Positions 24,596-33,075 of a stretch of 63,067 nt of DNA are shown in pieces. The notes below the pieces were generated by a model. That model saw only the letters and a program-made list of their open reading frames with translations. It was not told where the DNA came from and searched no databases. Source of the DNA: Paenibacillus melissococcoides. GTDB lineage: Bacteria; Bacillota; Bacilli; Paenibacillales; Paenibacillaceae. The stretch is taken from positions 307,501-370,567 of the forward strand of contig CALYLO010000007.1 of NCBI GenBank assembly GCA_944800085.1, read 5' to 3'. Numbering within the stretch: position 1 is the first letter of the stretch; every line of letters starts with the position of its first letter. The translations under genes and the position numbers were made by a program.

Positions 24596-26188
24596 CTATA
24601 CCCAATGGCTTAAAGTCCCAATAATGGAAAAATAGTAAATACTGCTCATGTTAATAGGAGCGGATATAAATGTGGACCTAATTAGGGCTTGCTGAACATA
24701 TTGCCTTTTAGGCCACAGAGGCTGACGGCACAGATTCAGCAGCAGTCTGAAAATCGGCAAAAAGAGAACGCGCAGCTTGCGTTCGAGATTCATAACAAGC
24801 AGTTGCAGAGCAATGACCGTTTCGCTTGTCTCTCGAAGGCGTGCTCGAATACGCCCCAGTCCGTAGGAGCGTTTGCCTTCTCCGAATTTTCCTTCGATCG
24901 CGTTACGCGTTGAAGCATCCTGTCTGGCCTGGTTCCGATCGGGTTCCGCTTCTTTCTTCGGACGTCCTAAGTTTGGACCACTCAGACGGATGCCGTGCTC
25001 CTTACAATAGCGAAGGTTCTCCCGGTTTCGGTAGATTTGGTCGGCTAGAATGGCTTCCGGATAACATCCATATCGCTGGACGAACGACTCCACGGAAGCT
25101 TTCAGTGTCATGCTTTCGTTGAAGTTATCCCAGGACAGCTTCTCCATTCGAGCGTAACCGTCCACCAGACTGATCGCCAGCTTTGCCCCAAACTCGACGG
25201 GAGCATTCACTTTCCCGCGGACAATCGGCCGTACATGCGGTTGGGAAAGACTGACGATTCGATCTTCCACCGAGTGTGTCCGTTTGTCGTACATCTCTTG
25301 CTGTTGACGATACAGCTCGGAAATGACGAGCAATTGCCGATACTGCTGCGAACCCAGTTGATTCAAGCTGCTTTTCGCTGCCAGCATTTCGATGATGCCA
25401 AGATTACGCGAAACATAACGAAGCTGTTTGCCAACCGCTTTCCGGATGGATTTGGCACCCGTTCGCCGTTTCTTGGCGATCTCGAGGTAGCATTTGCGGG
25501 CGGTTTGACGATACGTTCTCGGTTTCTTGGCCTTCCCGACGAAAGGCTCGTGCAGAACATCGATGATCGCTTCGAGTTTTTCCCGCGCCTCGTTCAATAA
25601 TTTCAAATCGGTCGGATACGAGATGTCGGCCGGTGCGCAGGTCGCGTCGAGCATCAAGGTGCCTTTGTTGCATGGTTTCTCTTTGCTTTTGCCGTCTTCA
25701 TTAACGGATGTTCCATCAGAGCCATGGCCGCTGCCTGGAGGATCTTGAGGATCGCTCTTGTTTTGTTCCTGCTTCTTTCGCTCTGCGTCCTCTTCCAAAA
25801 TCCAATCGTTGATTCGTTCAATGACATCCGCACCCAATCGCTTGCGGAAATGGGTCAACAGCGAGTGATGGAACGGAGGCTTATCTTGGAACGCCGGCAG
25901 CCCAAGGAAGTACTGGTAGTACGGATTTTCGGTGATCTGCTGGACCGTCTCTCGATCATCGAGCTGCATACGTTCCTGAATGTACAGCGCTCCCAAAGCC
26001 ATACGAACAGACAAGGGGATCTGGCCGCGCATTGATTTCTTGAACGACTTCGCGTAGAATTCTTCTGCCCGCCACCACGGGATGATAGCGGCCAGTTGAA
26101 CCCAACGGTTCTCCTTATTTAATTTACCGCCAAACGGCAAGTAGAAATCTTCGAACAACTGAAGCTGGCTTTCGGTTCTACGATACAT
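24596..26188 (-). CDS. IS transposase (DDE type, IS5/IS1182-like), tail read into flanking DNA
   Basis: 530 aa. The N-terminal region (RWVQLAAIIPWW, ENPYYQYFLGL, HFRKRLG) belongs to the DUF772-type helix-turn-helix domain. Acidic catalytic candidates are Asp in LMLDATCAP, Asp in ILADQIYRN and Glu in AIEGKFGEGKRSYG. The frame has no stop inside the element: it runs through the left inverted repeat and adds about 29 host-encoded residues before stopping at 24596. Otherwise it appears intact. Family naming between IS5 and IS1182 is not settled here. Confidence 0.88.
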   Translation of the reverse strand: MYRRTESQLQLFEDFYLPFGGKLNKENRWVQLAAIIPWWRAEEFYAKSFKKSMRGQIPLSVRMALGALYIQERMQLDDRETVQQITENPYYQYFLGLPAFQDKPPFHHSLLTHFRKRLGADVIERINDWILEEDAERKKQEQNKSDPQDPPGSGHGSDGTSVNEDGKSKEKPCNKGTLMLDATCAPADISYPTDLKLLNEAREKLEAIIDVLHEPFVGKAKKPRTYRQTARKCYLEIAKKRRTGAKSIRKAVGKQLRYVSRNLGIIEMLAAKSSLNQLGSQQYRQLLVISELYRQQQEMYDKRTHSVEDRIVSLSQPHVRPIVRGKVNAPVEFGAKLAISLVDGYARMEKLSWDNFNESMTLKASVESFVQRYGCYPEAILADQIYRNRENLRYCKEHGIRLSGPNLGRPKKEAEPDRNQARQDASTRNAIEGKFGEGKRSYGLGRIRARLRETSETVIALQLLVMNLERKLRVLFLPIFRLLLNLCRQPLWPKRQYVQQALIRSTFISAPINMSSIYYFSIIGTLSHWV

Positions 26189-26309
26189 GTTGGTTCACTC
26201 CACGTGCACGATTTTTTGCAAGAAATTCGCATTTTCCTTGCATTTTATTTCGAGTTAGAGTCCAGAAATCCTTGTAAAACCTTTGAAAAATGATTGTTCA
26301 GCAAGCCCT
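24684..26309 (-). mobile_element. insertion sequence with 15-bp terminal inverted repeats
   Basis: Left end AGGGCTTGCTGAACA (24684-24698), right end TGTTCAGCAAGCCCT (26295-26309), a perfect inverted pair enclosing the transposase, about 1.63 kb in all. Both ends are flanked by TAATTA, consistent with a short AT-rich palindromic target (for example a 4-bp AATT duplication); the exact element boundary is ambiguous because TAATTA is its own reverse complement. Confidence 0.88.
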
Positions 26310-26352
26310 AATTATATTGCATATCAGAATTTTTTAGAAAAGGGTGTTCATT

Positions 26353-26868
26353 TTGAAAAATAAAAATTTATCTAAAGAAGCCATCCAAGCGTTAAAAGCA
26401 AAATTAGAGGAAAACGGAGGATCTATTGAAATGCAGCGAGGGAGTGGAGATGTGTCCAGAGTAACCTGTACCTTCAATCCACCTGCAACGGTTAATGAAC
26501 TCAATGATTTTGTGAGGAAAACCAAATTTATACTACCGGAGGACTACATTAACTTTTTAAAAATATGTAATGGTTGCAGATTATTTGATGATATCGAATA
26601 TGGAGGAGAGTCCGAACTCTATAGTTTAGAAGAAATATTACTATACACTTATGAAGATCCGTTTTATGGAAGATTTAAAATTGCTTATATTTATCAAGAT
26701 AATATTGTGATTGATTTTAGGAGGTATATGGAAGGAGATAAAAATTATTTAATGGTGAAAGATCATTTATCAGGTTTTGACGAGTGCATTGCTCTTGGAA
26801 TGAGTTTTGGGCTTTGGCTTGATAAATTTATCAAGAGTCGGGGAGAAAAATTCTGGAATTGTCCTTAG
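26353..26868 (+). CDS. SMI1/KNR4 (SUKH) family protein, likely immunity protein
   Basis: 171 aa from a TTG at 26353. SUKH domain: FILPEDYINFLKICNGCRLF (the classic LP..Y..FL...NG core), YGGESELYSLEEI, and a C-terminal FDECIALGMSFGLWLDKFI. Such proteins usually neutralise contact-dependent or secreted toxins. No toxin gene is visible nearby; the IS end lies only 44 bases upstream. The start could also be GTG at 26344, but AAGGGTG is better placed for the TTG. Confidence 0.8.
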   Translation: MKNKNLSKEAIQALKAKLEENGGSIEMQRGSGDVSRVTCTFNPPATVNELNDFVRKTKFILPEDYINFLKICNGCRLFDDIEYGGESELYSLEEILLYTYEDPFYGRFKIAYIYQDNIVIDFRRYMEGDKNYLMVKDHLSGFDECIALGMSFGLWLDKFIKSRGEKFWNCP

Positions 26869-26903
26869 ATTATAATTTAATCTATTAAAGAGAACCTTAT
26901 ACA

Positions 26904-27089
26904 TTGACCTTTACCGTTAACGGTGTCCGCTATCTTGATGAGGAAAGTTTTAACGAGCTGAAAAAAAGTGATTTGGTAGCTGATGCTTACCGGATTATTG
27001 CGCTGGACGACTCTTCTTATCGCTTTGTACTGGAGTTCCGTAAACCGATGAAATATGAGATGCAGGAATATTCCGATCCGGCGCACTGA
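26904..27089 (+). CDS. hypothetical small protein or gene remnant
   Basis: 61 aa from a TTG start without a good ribosome site. It contains a beta-rich start (FTVNGVRYLDEESFNELK) and FRKPMKYEMQEY; the product is unknown. GC content is higher than in the SUKH gene. It may be the 3' end of a longer gene lost when the island was rearranged. Confidence 0.4.
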   Translation: MTFTVNGVRYLDEESFNELKKSDLVADAYRIIALDDSSYRFVLEFRKPMKYEMQEYSDPAH

Positions 27090-27121
27090 CGCTGTCCGAA
27101 GATAAAAAGGCAGGAGAGAAG

Positions 27122-27553
27122 ATGAGCTACTCGGTGAGAACCGAAACCTACAGCGGTATAGATTGTGCCAGACTGGAAGAAAGTCTGTACTACGGAGAGA
27201 ACGAGACAGGCATACGCGTGCTGAAGGAGAAAGGAGATCAATTTTACATCGAGCTTGGCTCCTTGGCGGATGAAACGGAAGCGAACCATCTTGCAGCAAT
27301 AATGAATGATAAATACGGACGAAGTTCCAGAAGGATTTCGGATTTAAAGTATTTGTTGAAAAACGATAAATGCGGAAGCGATTCTCAGTGGTGTCTGTGC
27401 TGGGATCGCTTTTTTCCTCCTGGAGCCTCTCAAATCGGTAAGCAATTCCTCCTAGTTGATGGGCCAACTGTTTTTGTTGGAATTCCATTAGTTACGATTC
27501 CGTTCAGTTCCGAGAATATCTATGAAACGCAGGAACATCATGGTATCATGTAA
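27122..27553 (+). CDS. hypothetical protein, C-terminus doubtful
   Basis: 143 aa, not recognised. The first 85 residues look like a genuine small alpha/beta protein (for example CARLEESLYYGENETGIRVL). After that the frame crosses a terminator-like hairpin (27377-27415) and the sequence becomes Cys/Trp/Phe-rich and unlike a normal protein, suggesting a lost stop codon or frameshift near 27370. The start ATG follows GGAGAG. Confidence 0.45.
   Translation: MSYSVRTETYSGIDCARLEESLYYGENETGIRVLKEKGDQFYIELGSLADETEANHLAAIMNDKYGRSSRRISDLKYLLKNDKCGSDSQWCLCWDRFFPPGASQIGKQFLLVDGPTVFVGIPLVTIPFSSENIYETQEHHGIM
27377..27415 (+). terminator. terminator-like hairpin inside the hypothetical gene
   Basis: AGCGAT (27377-27382) / ATCGCT (27405-27410) with a long loop, followed by TTTTTT. 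Confidence 0.4.
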
Positions 27554-27588
27554 AGTAGAGCAGAAATGGCTGCCAATGGAATTGGTGA

Positions 27589-27614
27589 TTTGTTCCACGT
27601 GGAACAAATTTTTT
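27589..27614 (+). promoter_or_regulatory. parS site that is also a terminator hairpin
   Basis: The palindrome TGTTCCACGTGGAACA (27591-27606) differs from the parS consensus TGTTNCACGTGAAACA by one base, giving a perfectly symmetric site. It is extended to TTTGTTCCAC/GTGGAACAAA (27589-27608) and followed by six Ts, so the transcript would form an intrinsic terminator. It lies 210 bases upstream of noc. ParB binding is inferred. Confidence 0.75.
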
Positions 27615-27823
27615 GTTCAGGTTCTCTCCTTGCAGGAAATAGGTGCCTGCTTGGAGAATAGATAGGATAGAGGATAGCTGTATCCAATGCATTAGCATGG
27701 ATATAGCACGGGTAGGCTTTTCATGTAGGTATGGATTACGGATTATACAATCCGATGGAGCAGAGCAACTGCCGCTTCTTCAAGTGTCTGGCATTATTTT
27801 GAAGTTAGGTGGTATTATCGGAT

Positions 27824-28639
27824 ATGAAAGAACAACTGTCTCGGTTATTCGGTTTTGCAGAGCGGGAAGCGCTGGATGAGGTCAAACAGCTTCCGGTGAA
27901 CGAGATTGTCACCAGTCCTTATCAGCCGCGCACCATTTTTGATGATGAACGAATTGATGAATTGTGTCAGACGATTAAGACCCATGGTGTTATACAGCCG
28001 ATCGTGGTTCGGCAGCGCAACGGCAAGTATGAGATTATTGCCGGGGAACGGCGTTGGCGAGCCGTGAAAAAGCTGGGCATGGACACCATCCCGGGGATCA
28101 TTCGAGAAATTAATGATTCTCAAGCGGCGTCTATTGCTCTCATTGAGAATTTGCAGCGTGAAGGGTTGACCGCGATTGAGGAAGCGGTTGCTTATCAGAA
28201 GCTGATCGATCTCCATGATCTGACACAAGAAAGCTTGGCGCAGCGATTAGGCAAAAGCCAATCGACGATAGCCAACAAGATTCGGTTGCTTCAACTTCCC
28301 CAAGCAGTCAAGACAGCTCTGATGGAACGCAAGCTGACGGAACGTCATGCCCGGGCACTGTTGAGTGTCGATTCGGAAGAATGGCAGCTCAAGCTATTGA
28401 ATGAGATAATTACGAAAGAATTGAATGTAAAGCAGACGGAAGCGAGAGTCGCTTTCTATAAAGAAGTCAATAAGGCCAAAAAGACGAAACGCATTTCGTT
28501 CACGAAAGATGTGCGCTTGGCCTTGAACACGATTCGCCAGTCGATTGATATGGTATCCGGATCCGGCCTGAAGATTAAAACGGATGAAACGGATTACGAG
28601 GATCATTACGAAATTGTGATTAAAATTCCAAAACGATAA
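27824..28639 (+). CDS. noc: nucleoid occlusion protein Noc (ParB family)
   Basis: 271 aa. ParB-like: N-terminal MKEQLSRLFGF (the Noc-type membrane-targeting helix), CTPase/ParB region with YQPRTIFDD, HGVIQPIVVR and AGERRWRA, and a central helix-turn-helix with GKSQSTIANKIRLLQLP. Noc blocks division over the nucleoid. The N-terminal helix, and a second ParB paralogue downstream, identify this copy as Noc. The ATG at 27824 was chosen because it matches the Bacillus N-terminus; the ribosome site AGGTGG is 11 bases away. Confidence 0.93.
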   Translation: MKEQLSRLFGFAEREALDEVKQLPVNEIVTSPYQPRTIFDDERIDELCQTIKTHGVIQPIVVRQRNGKYEIIAGERRWRAVKKLGMDTIPGIIREINDSQAASIALIENLQREGLTAIEEAVAYQKLIDLHDLTQESLAQRLGKSQSTIANKIRLLQLPQAVKTALMERKLTERHARALLSVDSEEWQLKLLNEIITKELNVKQTEARVAFYKEVNKAKKTKRISFTKDVRLALNTIRQSIDMVSGSGLKIKTDETDYEDHYEIVIKIPKR

Positions 28640-28730
28640 AATGACGTCTTGAAGTCCAATAATGTGCTGCATGTCTACCGTTGCTTAGGATCGGATGAAG
28701 ACGTTGGTGTTGTTCTGATGGCGGAACGTT

Positions 28731-28760
28731 AGGGCGGCAGCCAAGACGCCGCTCTTTTTA
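28731..28760 (+). terminator. noc terminator
   Basis: Stem AGGGCGGC (28731-28738) / GCCGCTCT (28748-28755) with one wobble pair, followed by a T tract. Confidence 0.8.
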
Positions 28761-28833
28761 TTGCATAGGAAAGCAATTGCAGTCTCGATGCAGCTGGAGT
28801 AGGCAGAAAGAATCAACATTGAGGTGAAGAGGA

Positions 28834-29595
28834 ATGGCTAAAGTCATTGCCATTACCAACCAGAAAGGCGGCGTCGGGAAGACCACGACGACGGTGAATT
28901 TGGGTGCGGGTTTGGCGTTGCTAGGCAAGCGGGTATTACTGGTAGATATCGATCCGCAGGGCAATACGACAAGCGGAGTAGGGATCAATAAAGCGGATGT
29001 AGCCAACTGCATTTATGATGTCATCATTAATGACGTCCATCCCAAAGATGCGATCGTTCCTACGATGGTCGAAGGCTTACATATTATCCCGGCCACGATT
29101 CAATTGGCAGGGGCTGAGATTGAGCTGGTGCCGACGATTTCACGGGAAGTCCGGTTGAAGAAGTCACTGCAGCTCGTGGCCCATCTATATGATTATATTT
29201 TGATTGATTGTCCGCCGTCCTTAGGGATTTTAACGATTAATTCGCTGACGGCTTCTCATTCCGTCATAATTCCAATTCAATGCGAGTACTATGCCTTGGA
29301 AGGATTGAGCCAACTGCTCAATACGGTAAGACTGGTCCAAAAACATCTCAATACATCCCTGCAAATTGAGGGTGTGCTGCTGACGATGCTGGATGCGCGT
29401 ACGAACCTGGGCATTCAAGTCATCGAAGAAGTGAAAAAATATTTTCAACAAAAGGTGTATCAAACGATCATTCCTCGGAATATCCGTCTGAGCGAAGCGC
29501 CGTCGCATGGACAGTCGATTATGACCTATGATCCGAAATCGAAAGGCGCCGAGGTATATTTGGAACTTGCGAAGGAAGTGATTTCATATGAGTAA
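28834..29595 (+). CDS. parA: chromosome partitioning ATPase ParA (Soj)
   Basis: 253 aa. Deviant Walker A KGGVGKTTT (residues 11-19), switch region DIDPQGNTTSG, and DCPPSLG. Soj also regulates DnaA in Bacillus. Good ribosome site (GAGGTGAAGAGG). The last codons overlap the start of parB. Confidence 0.98.
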   Translation: MAKVIAITNQKGGVGKTTTTVNLGAGLALLGKRVLLVDIDPQGNTTSGVGINKADVANCIYDVIINDVHPKDAIVPTMVEGLHIIPATIQLAGAEIELVPTISREVRLKKSLQLVAHLYDYILIDCPPSLGILTINSLTASHSVIIPIQCEYYALEGLSQLLNTVRLVQKHLNTSLQIEGVLLTMLDARTNLGIQVIEEVKKYFQQKVYQTIIPRNIRLSEAPSHGQSIMTYDPKSKGAEVYLELAKEVISYE

Positions 29596-30442
29596 GCGTT
29601 TAGGACGTGGCTTGGATGCGCTCATTCCTTCTTTATCCGTGAACGATGATGATAAGGTTATGGAAGTATCCTTGCAGCAATTGCGTCCGAATCCTTATCA
29701 GCCGCGCAAAAACTTCGATGAACAGTCGATTCAGGAGTTGGCCGAGTCGATTAAGCAGCATGGTGTCATTCAGCCGATTATTGTTCGGAGCGTTGTCAAA
29801 GGCTACGAAATCATTGCAGGGGAGCGCCGTTACCGGGCTTCGCAATTGCTCGGACTGCCAACGATACCGGCGGTGATTCGCAGCTTTTCCGATCAACAAG
29901 TGATGGAAATTGCCCTCATTGAGAACCTGCAGCGGGAAAATCTGAACGCGATCGAGCTTGCCCTTGCTTATCAAGGACTCATGGATCAGTTCTCGCTTAC
30001 GCAGGAGGAACTGTCTGTAAAGGTAGGCAAATCACGATCGCATATTGCCAATTTCCTGAGATTGCTTCAGCTTCCGGAGGAAGTAAAGGAATATGTTTCA
30101 CGTGGAACACTGTCGATGGGACATGCACGCGCTATCGTAGGCGTAAAAGATACGACGAAAGTGAAGCAGCTTGCGAAATCGACGATCGATCAAGGGTGGA
30201 GCGTCAGACAACTGGAAGAAGCGATACAGCAGCTTCACCAGAAGAACAAACCGGCAGACAAACCGAAGACTGTTCGCCATGACCCATATCTGCATGAAGT
30301 AGAGGAGAACCTCCGCGAGCAATTCCGCACCACGGTCCGGATAAAGCAAAATAAAGACAAAGGAAAAATTGAGATTGCGTATTTCAGCAAGCAGGATCTG
30401 GAACGATTGCTGGAAATGCTGCAGACCGTTTCTTCCAAATAA
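29588..30442 (+). CDS. parB: chromosome partitioning protein ParB (Spo0J)
   Basis: 284 aa. CTPase/ParB domain with YQPRKNFDE, HGVIQPIIVR and AGERRYRA, helix-turn-helix GKSRSHIANFLRLLQLP, and a C-terminal dimerisation region. It loads on parS, slides and recruits SMC. The start overlaps parA by 8 bases. A consensus parS site lies within its own coding sequence. Confidence 0.98.
   Translation: MSKRLGRGLDALIPSLSVNDDDKVMEVSLQQLRPNPYQPRKNFDEQSIQELAESIKQHGVIQPIIVRSVVKGYEIIAGERRYRASQLLGLPTIPAVIRSFSDQQVMEIALIENLQRENLNAIELALAYQGLMDQFSLTQEELSVKVGKSRSHIANFLRLLQLPEEVKEYVSRGTLSMGHARAIVGVKDTTKVKQLAKSTIDQGWSVRQLEEAIQQLHQKNKPADKPKTVRHDPYLHEVEENLREQFRTTVRIKQNKDKGKIEIAYFSKQDLERLLEMLQTVSSK
30094..30109. promoter_or_regulatory. 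parS site in parB
   Basis: TGTTTCACGTGGAACA, whose reverse complement TGTTCCACGTGAAACA is the exact B. subtilis parS found inside spo0J. Conserved sequence and position. Confidence 0.95.
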
Positions 30443-30453
30443 TTTTTGCAAAA

Positions 30454-30515
30454 AAGCTGGACACTTGGTTGTCATCCTTAGCCCAAAGGATTAAACTAAG
30501 AATGCCAGTTTTTTT
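30454..30515 (+). terminator. parAB terminator
   Basis: Outer arms AAGCTGG / CCAGTTT (one wobble pair) enclosing a small TCCTT/AAGGA hairpin, followed by seven Ts. Confidence 0.6.
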
Positions 30516-30530
30516 CTGTTTTGAGACCCG

Positions 30531-30544
30531 ATTTTCCGGGAAAA
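30531..30544. promoter_or_regulatory. Noc-binding-site-like palindrome
   Basis: ATTTTCCGGGAAAA, two bases from the B. subtilis Noc site ATTTCCCGGGAAAT. In Bacillus, Noc sites are usually excluded from the terminus but present near the origin. Weak evidence. Confidence 0.25.
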
Positions 30545-30660
30545 CTCCGGTCTGAAACGTCCGATTTCCAGGGATTTATTGGGACAGAAAAGGTTACAAA
30601 AATGTTCTATTTGTCCATGCCGGGATAAGGTAAAGTTATAGATAGAATGAGGTGGATGAG

Positions 30661-31830
30661 ATGCGCGGAAGAGCGGATGCGCCTTCGATCATTTATATGG
30701 ATCATGCAGCCACCTCGTGGCCCAAGCCAGCATGCGTCATGAAAGCGATGCAGCGGGCGATGCTGGAAGAAGGAGGAAAACCGGGGAGAGGCGGGCACCG
30801 CATGGCCGTGAAGGCAGGCAAGCGCATTCTTCATGCGAGAGTGGCGGTGGCCAAGCTGTTCCAGGTGGCGAATCCGGTAGATATTGCCTGGATGGCCAAT
30901 ACGACGATGGCGTTGAACACTGCTATTCATGGCTACGTCCGGCCAGGGGATCATGTCGTAGCAACGGGTGTCGAGCATAACTCAGTTACTCGTCCGCTGG
31001 AGTGGTTGATGCGCCATTATCAGGTTCAGGTCACTTATGTCGAAGCGGATGCGGACGGAACGGTCGATCTGCAGCGGATTCGGCAGGCCATGAAGCCTCA
31101 TACCCGGCTCGTGATCTGCAATCACAGCTCCAATTTTTTCGGTTCCATCCAACCGGTAGGGGAGATTGCAGCCATTGCGCATGATTATGGCGCGAAGCTG
31201 CTTGTGGATGCTGCCCAGTCGGCGGGGCTGCTGCCCATCTCGGTGGCGGCGCTTGGCATTGATATGCTTGCTTTTCCCGGCCACAAAGGTCTGCTTGGGC
31301 CACAGGGAACCGGAGGACTATATATTGACCCGGCTCTCGATGTCCATCCTCTCGTACAGGGCGGAACGGGAAGCTATTCCAATGAAGCGGTTCACCCTGC
31401 GACACGGCCCGATTGCTATGAAGCGGGGACGCCGAATACAGTCGGTATCGCGGGGTTGGAGGCTGGAGTACGATTTGTGCTCCAGGAGACGGTTGAGGCC
31501 AGGTATAAGAAGGAATGGGAACTGGCGCAGAAGCTGATGGAATCAATCGAGCGGCTGCCAGGCCTTCGCGTCCTTGGGCCTGAACTCGGCCAGCCGCGAA
31601 CGGGGATCGTATCGCTGGTCAGCGAACGTATCGATAGTTCCGTCCTGGCTCATCGTCTCGATCGGGAGTTCGGTATTGCGGCGAGGGCGGGGTACCATTG
31701 CACTCCTGCGGCCCACCGGACTGCGGGGACGTTGGAATCGGGCGCGCTGCGCATTAGCGTCGGTTGGAATACGACGGAGGCGGATATCGAACGAGTAACG
31801 GAAGCTCTACATTGGTTATGCATCGGATAA
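30661..31830 (+). CDS. aminotransferase class V enzyme, cysteine desulfurase-like
   Basis: 389 aa. PLP enzyme of the NifS/CsdA/SufS fold: YMDHAATSWPKP at the N-terminus, GVEHNSV, DAAQSAG (PLP-contacting Asp) and the PLP lysine in FPGHKGLLGPQG. A C-terminal GYHCTPAAH holds a cysteine in the place of the catalytic persulfide cysteine. It probably mobilises sulfur (or selenium) from cysteine (selenocysteine). The ATG at 30661 follows GAGGTGG. A DUF3343 gene lies four genes downstream. Confidence 0.88.
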   Translation: MRGRADAPSIIYMDHAATSWPKPACVMKAMQRAMLEEGGKPGRGGHRMAVKAGKRILHARVAVAKLFQVANPVDIAWMANTTMALNTAIHGYVRPGDHVVATGVEHNSVTRPLEWLMRHYQVQVTYVEADADGTVDLQRIRQAMKPHTRLVICNHSSNFFGSIQPVGEIAAIAHDYGAKLLVDAAQSAGLLPISVAALGIDMLAFPGHKGLLGPQGTGGLYIDPALDVHPLVQGGTGSYSNEAVHPATRPDCYEAGTPNTVGIAGLEAGVRFVLQETVEARYKKEWELAQKLMESIERLPGLRVLGPELGQPRTGIVSLVSERIDSSVLAHRLDREFGIAARAGYHCTPAAHRTAGTLESGALRISVGWNTTEADIERVTEALHWLCIG

Positions 31831-31857
31831 GCTAGAGGCAGGAGAGAACAGAAACCT

Positions 31858-32385
31858 ATGATGAATGAATTATGGAATGAATATTTACCGCTGGTCGTAC
31901 TGTGTACGGCAGGGCTATCTCTTATGTTACTATTATTGGTATGGATTCAGGGCGTGAAGCTTCGCAAGCTGCGGCGGAAATACATGTCCATCATGGGGGA
32001 GAGCGGCGTAGAGCAGCTCGATCTGGTGCTGTCCAGCATGCATGATGACATGAGCCGGTTGCGGACCGGAATCGAGCAGCATCAACGGCGCATTCAGCAA
32101 CTGGAAGGAGCCGCTGCCAGAATGAAATCCCATGTCGGCATTCAGCGCTATAACGCCTTTGCTGAGCATGGGAGCGAACTGAGCTTCTCGGTTGCCTGGA
32201 TCAACGATGACCAAGACGGCATTGTGTTGACAGGCATTCATGGGCGGGATCATTCCTATGTATACGCGAAGCCTGTGGAGAAAGGCCAATCCACGTATTC
32301 CTTATCACCGGAAGAAAAGCAGGCCCTTGAAGCGGCGGCAGCCAGCCGTGGACAAGCCGCCTCGGCGAAGGCAGACAGAGATTAG
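31858..32385 (+). CDS. DUF4446 family protein
   Basis: 175 aa. One N-terminal membrane segment (about residues 12-32), then a coiled-coil stretch (about 55-90) and a conserved region VGIQRYNAFAEHGSELSFSVA typical of DUF4446, found near parAB in many Firmicutes. Function unknown. Its last bases overlap the convergent yyaC gene by 4 bases. Confidence 0.85.
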   Translation: MMNELWNEYLPLVVLCTAGLSLMLLLLVWIQGVKLRKLRRKYMSIMGESGVEQLDLVLSSMHDDMSRLRTGIEQHQRRIQQLEGAAARMKSHVGIQRYNAFAEHGSELSFSVAWINDDQDGIVLTGIHGRDHSYVYAKPVEKGQSTYSLSPEEKQALEAAAASRGQAASAKADRD

Positions 32386-32969
32386 TTAGCCGGGGTTGTC
32401 CCTGCGATCGATTGATGAATCACTTCTCCGATCAGTTCGGCCATGCTCATGACCAGATGAAGCCGAGTATTTTGCAGCACGAAATATTCCATGAAGCCTC
32501 CGACGTTGACGATGCCGGTTATGTGCATGTCGCCGACCGGGGGCAATTGTTTGTTCACCCCTGCGCCCGGACGAACAGGACCATGCTGGATCTGAACCGC
32601 GCCTACGCTGCTGCTCTGGCCAAGGCAGGCATCAACCGCTAAGATGAAGGTATTCGGGTCTTCCTGCCGCAATTCGTCCAGCTTGTCCTTCAAATTCATG
32701 GCATGGACCGGTTGCTGAAGCGTTCCGAAGACGCGGTATTGGGAAGTAGCGCGCTTGACCAGATACGTGCCGACGAGCGGGCCAAGGCAATCCCCGGTGG
32801 AACGGTCGGTGCCGATGCAGACCACCGTCAGCGACTGGTAAGGGGCGCGCATGCGCAAATGCTCGCGGCAGGAATGGACCAGCGTCGTCAGCGCTTCCGG
32901 CGTGTTATAATCCACTTTGCACGGCGGACAATCTATTGGAGCGGGAGAATTGAAGAGAGAATAACTCAC
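32382..32969 (-). CDS. yyaC: spore protease-like protein YyaC
   Basis: 195 aa. DUF1256 family, structurally related to the GPR spore protease: VCIGTDRSTGDCLGPLVG near residues 50-67 and LAVDACLGQ further on. In Bacillus, yyaC is a sporulation gene near the origin. Convergent with the DUF4446 gene. Confidence 0.93.
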   Translation of the reverse strand: MSYSLFNSPAPIDCPPCKVDYNTPEALTTLVHSCREHLRMRAPYQSLTVVCIGTDRSTGDCLGPLVGTYLVKRATSQYRVFGTLQQPVHAMNLKDKLDELRQEDPNTFILAVDACLGQSSSVGAVQIQHGPVRPGAGVNKQLPPVGDMHITGIVNVGGFMEYFVLQNTRLHLVMSMAELIGEVIHQSIAGTTPAN

Positions 32970-33075
32970 GGCGCAACCTCCGTTTCTACGAAATAGTAGT
33001 AACTAGTATATGGATGAAAGAGGAGTTTTATACTCGGATGAAGGAAATCATACTTTTGAGGAAGGAAGCGCCGTC

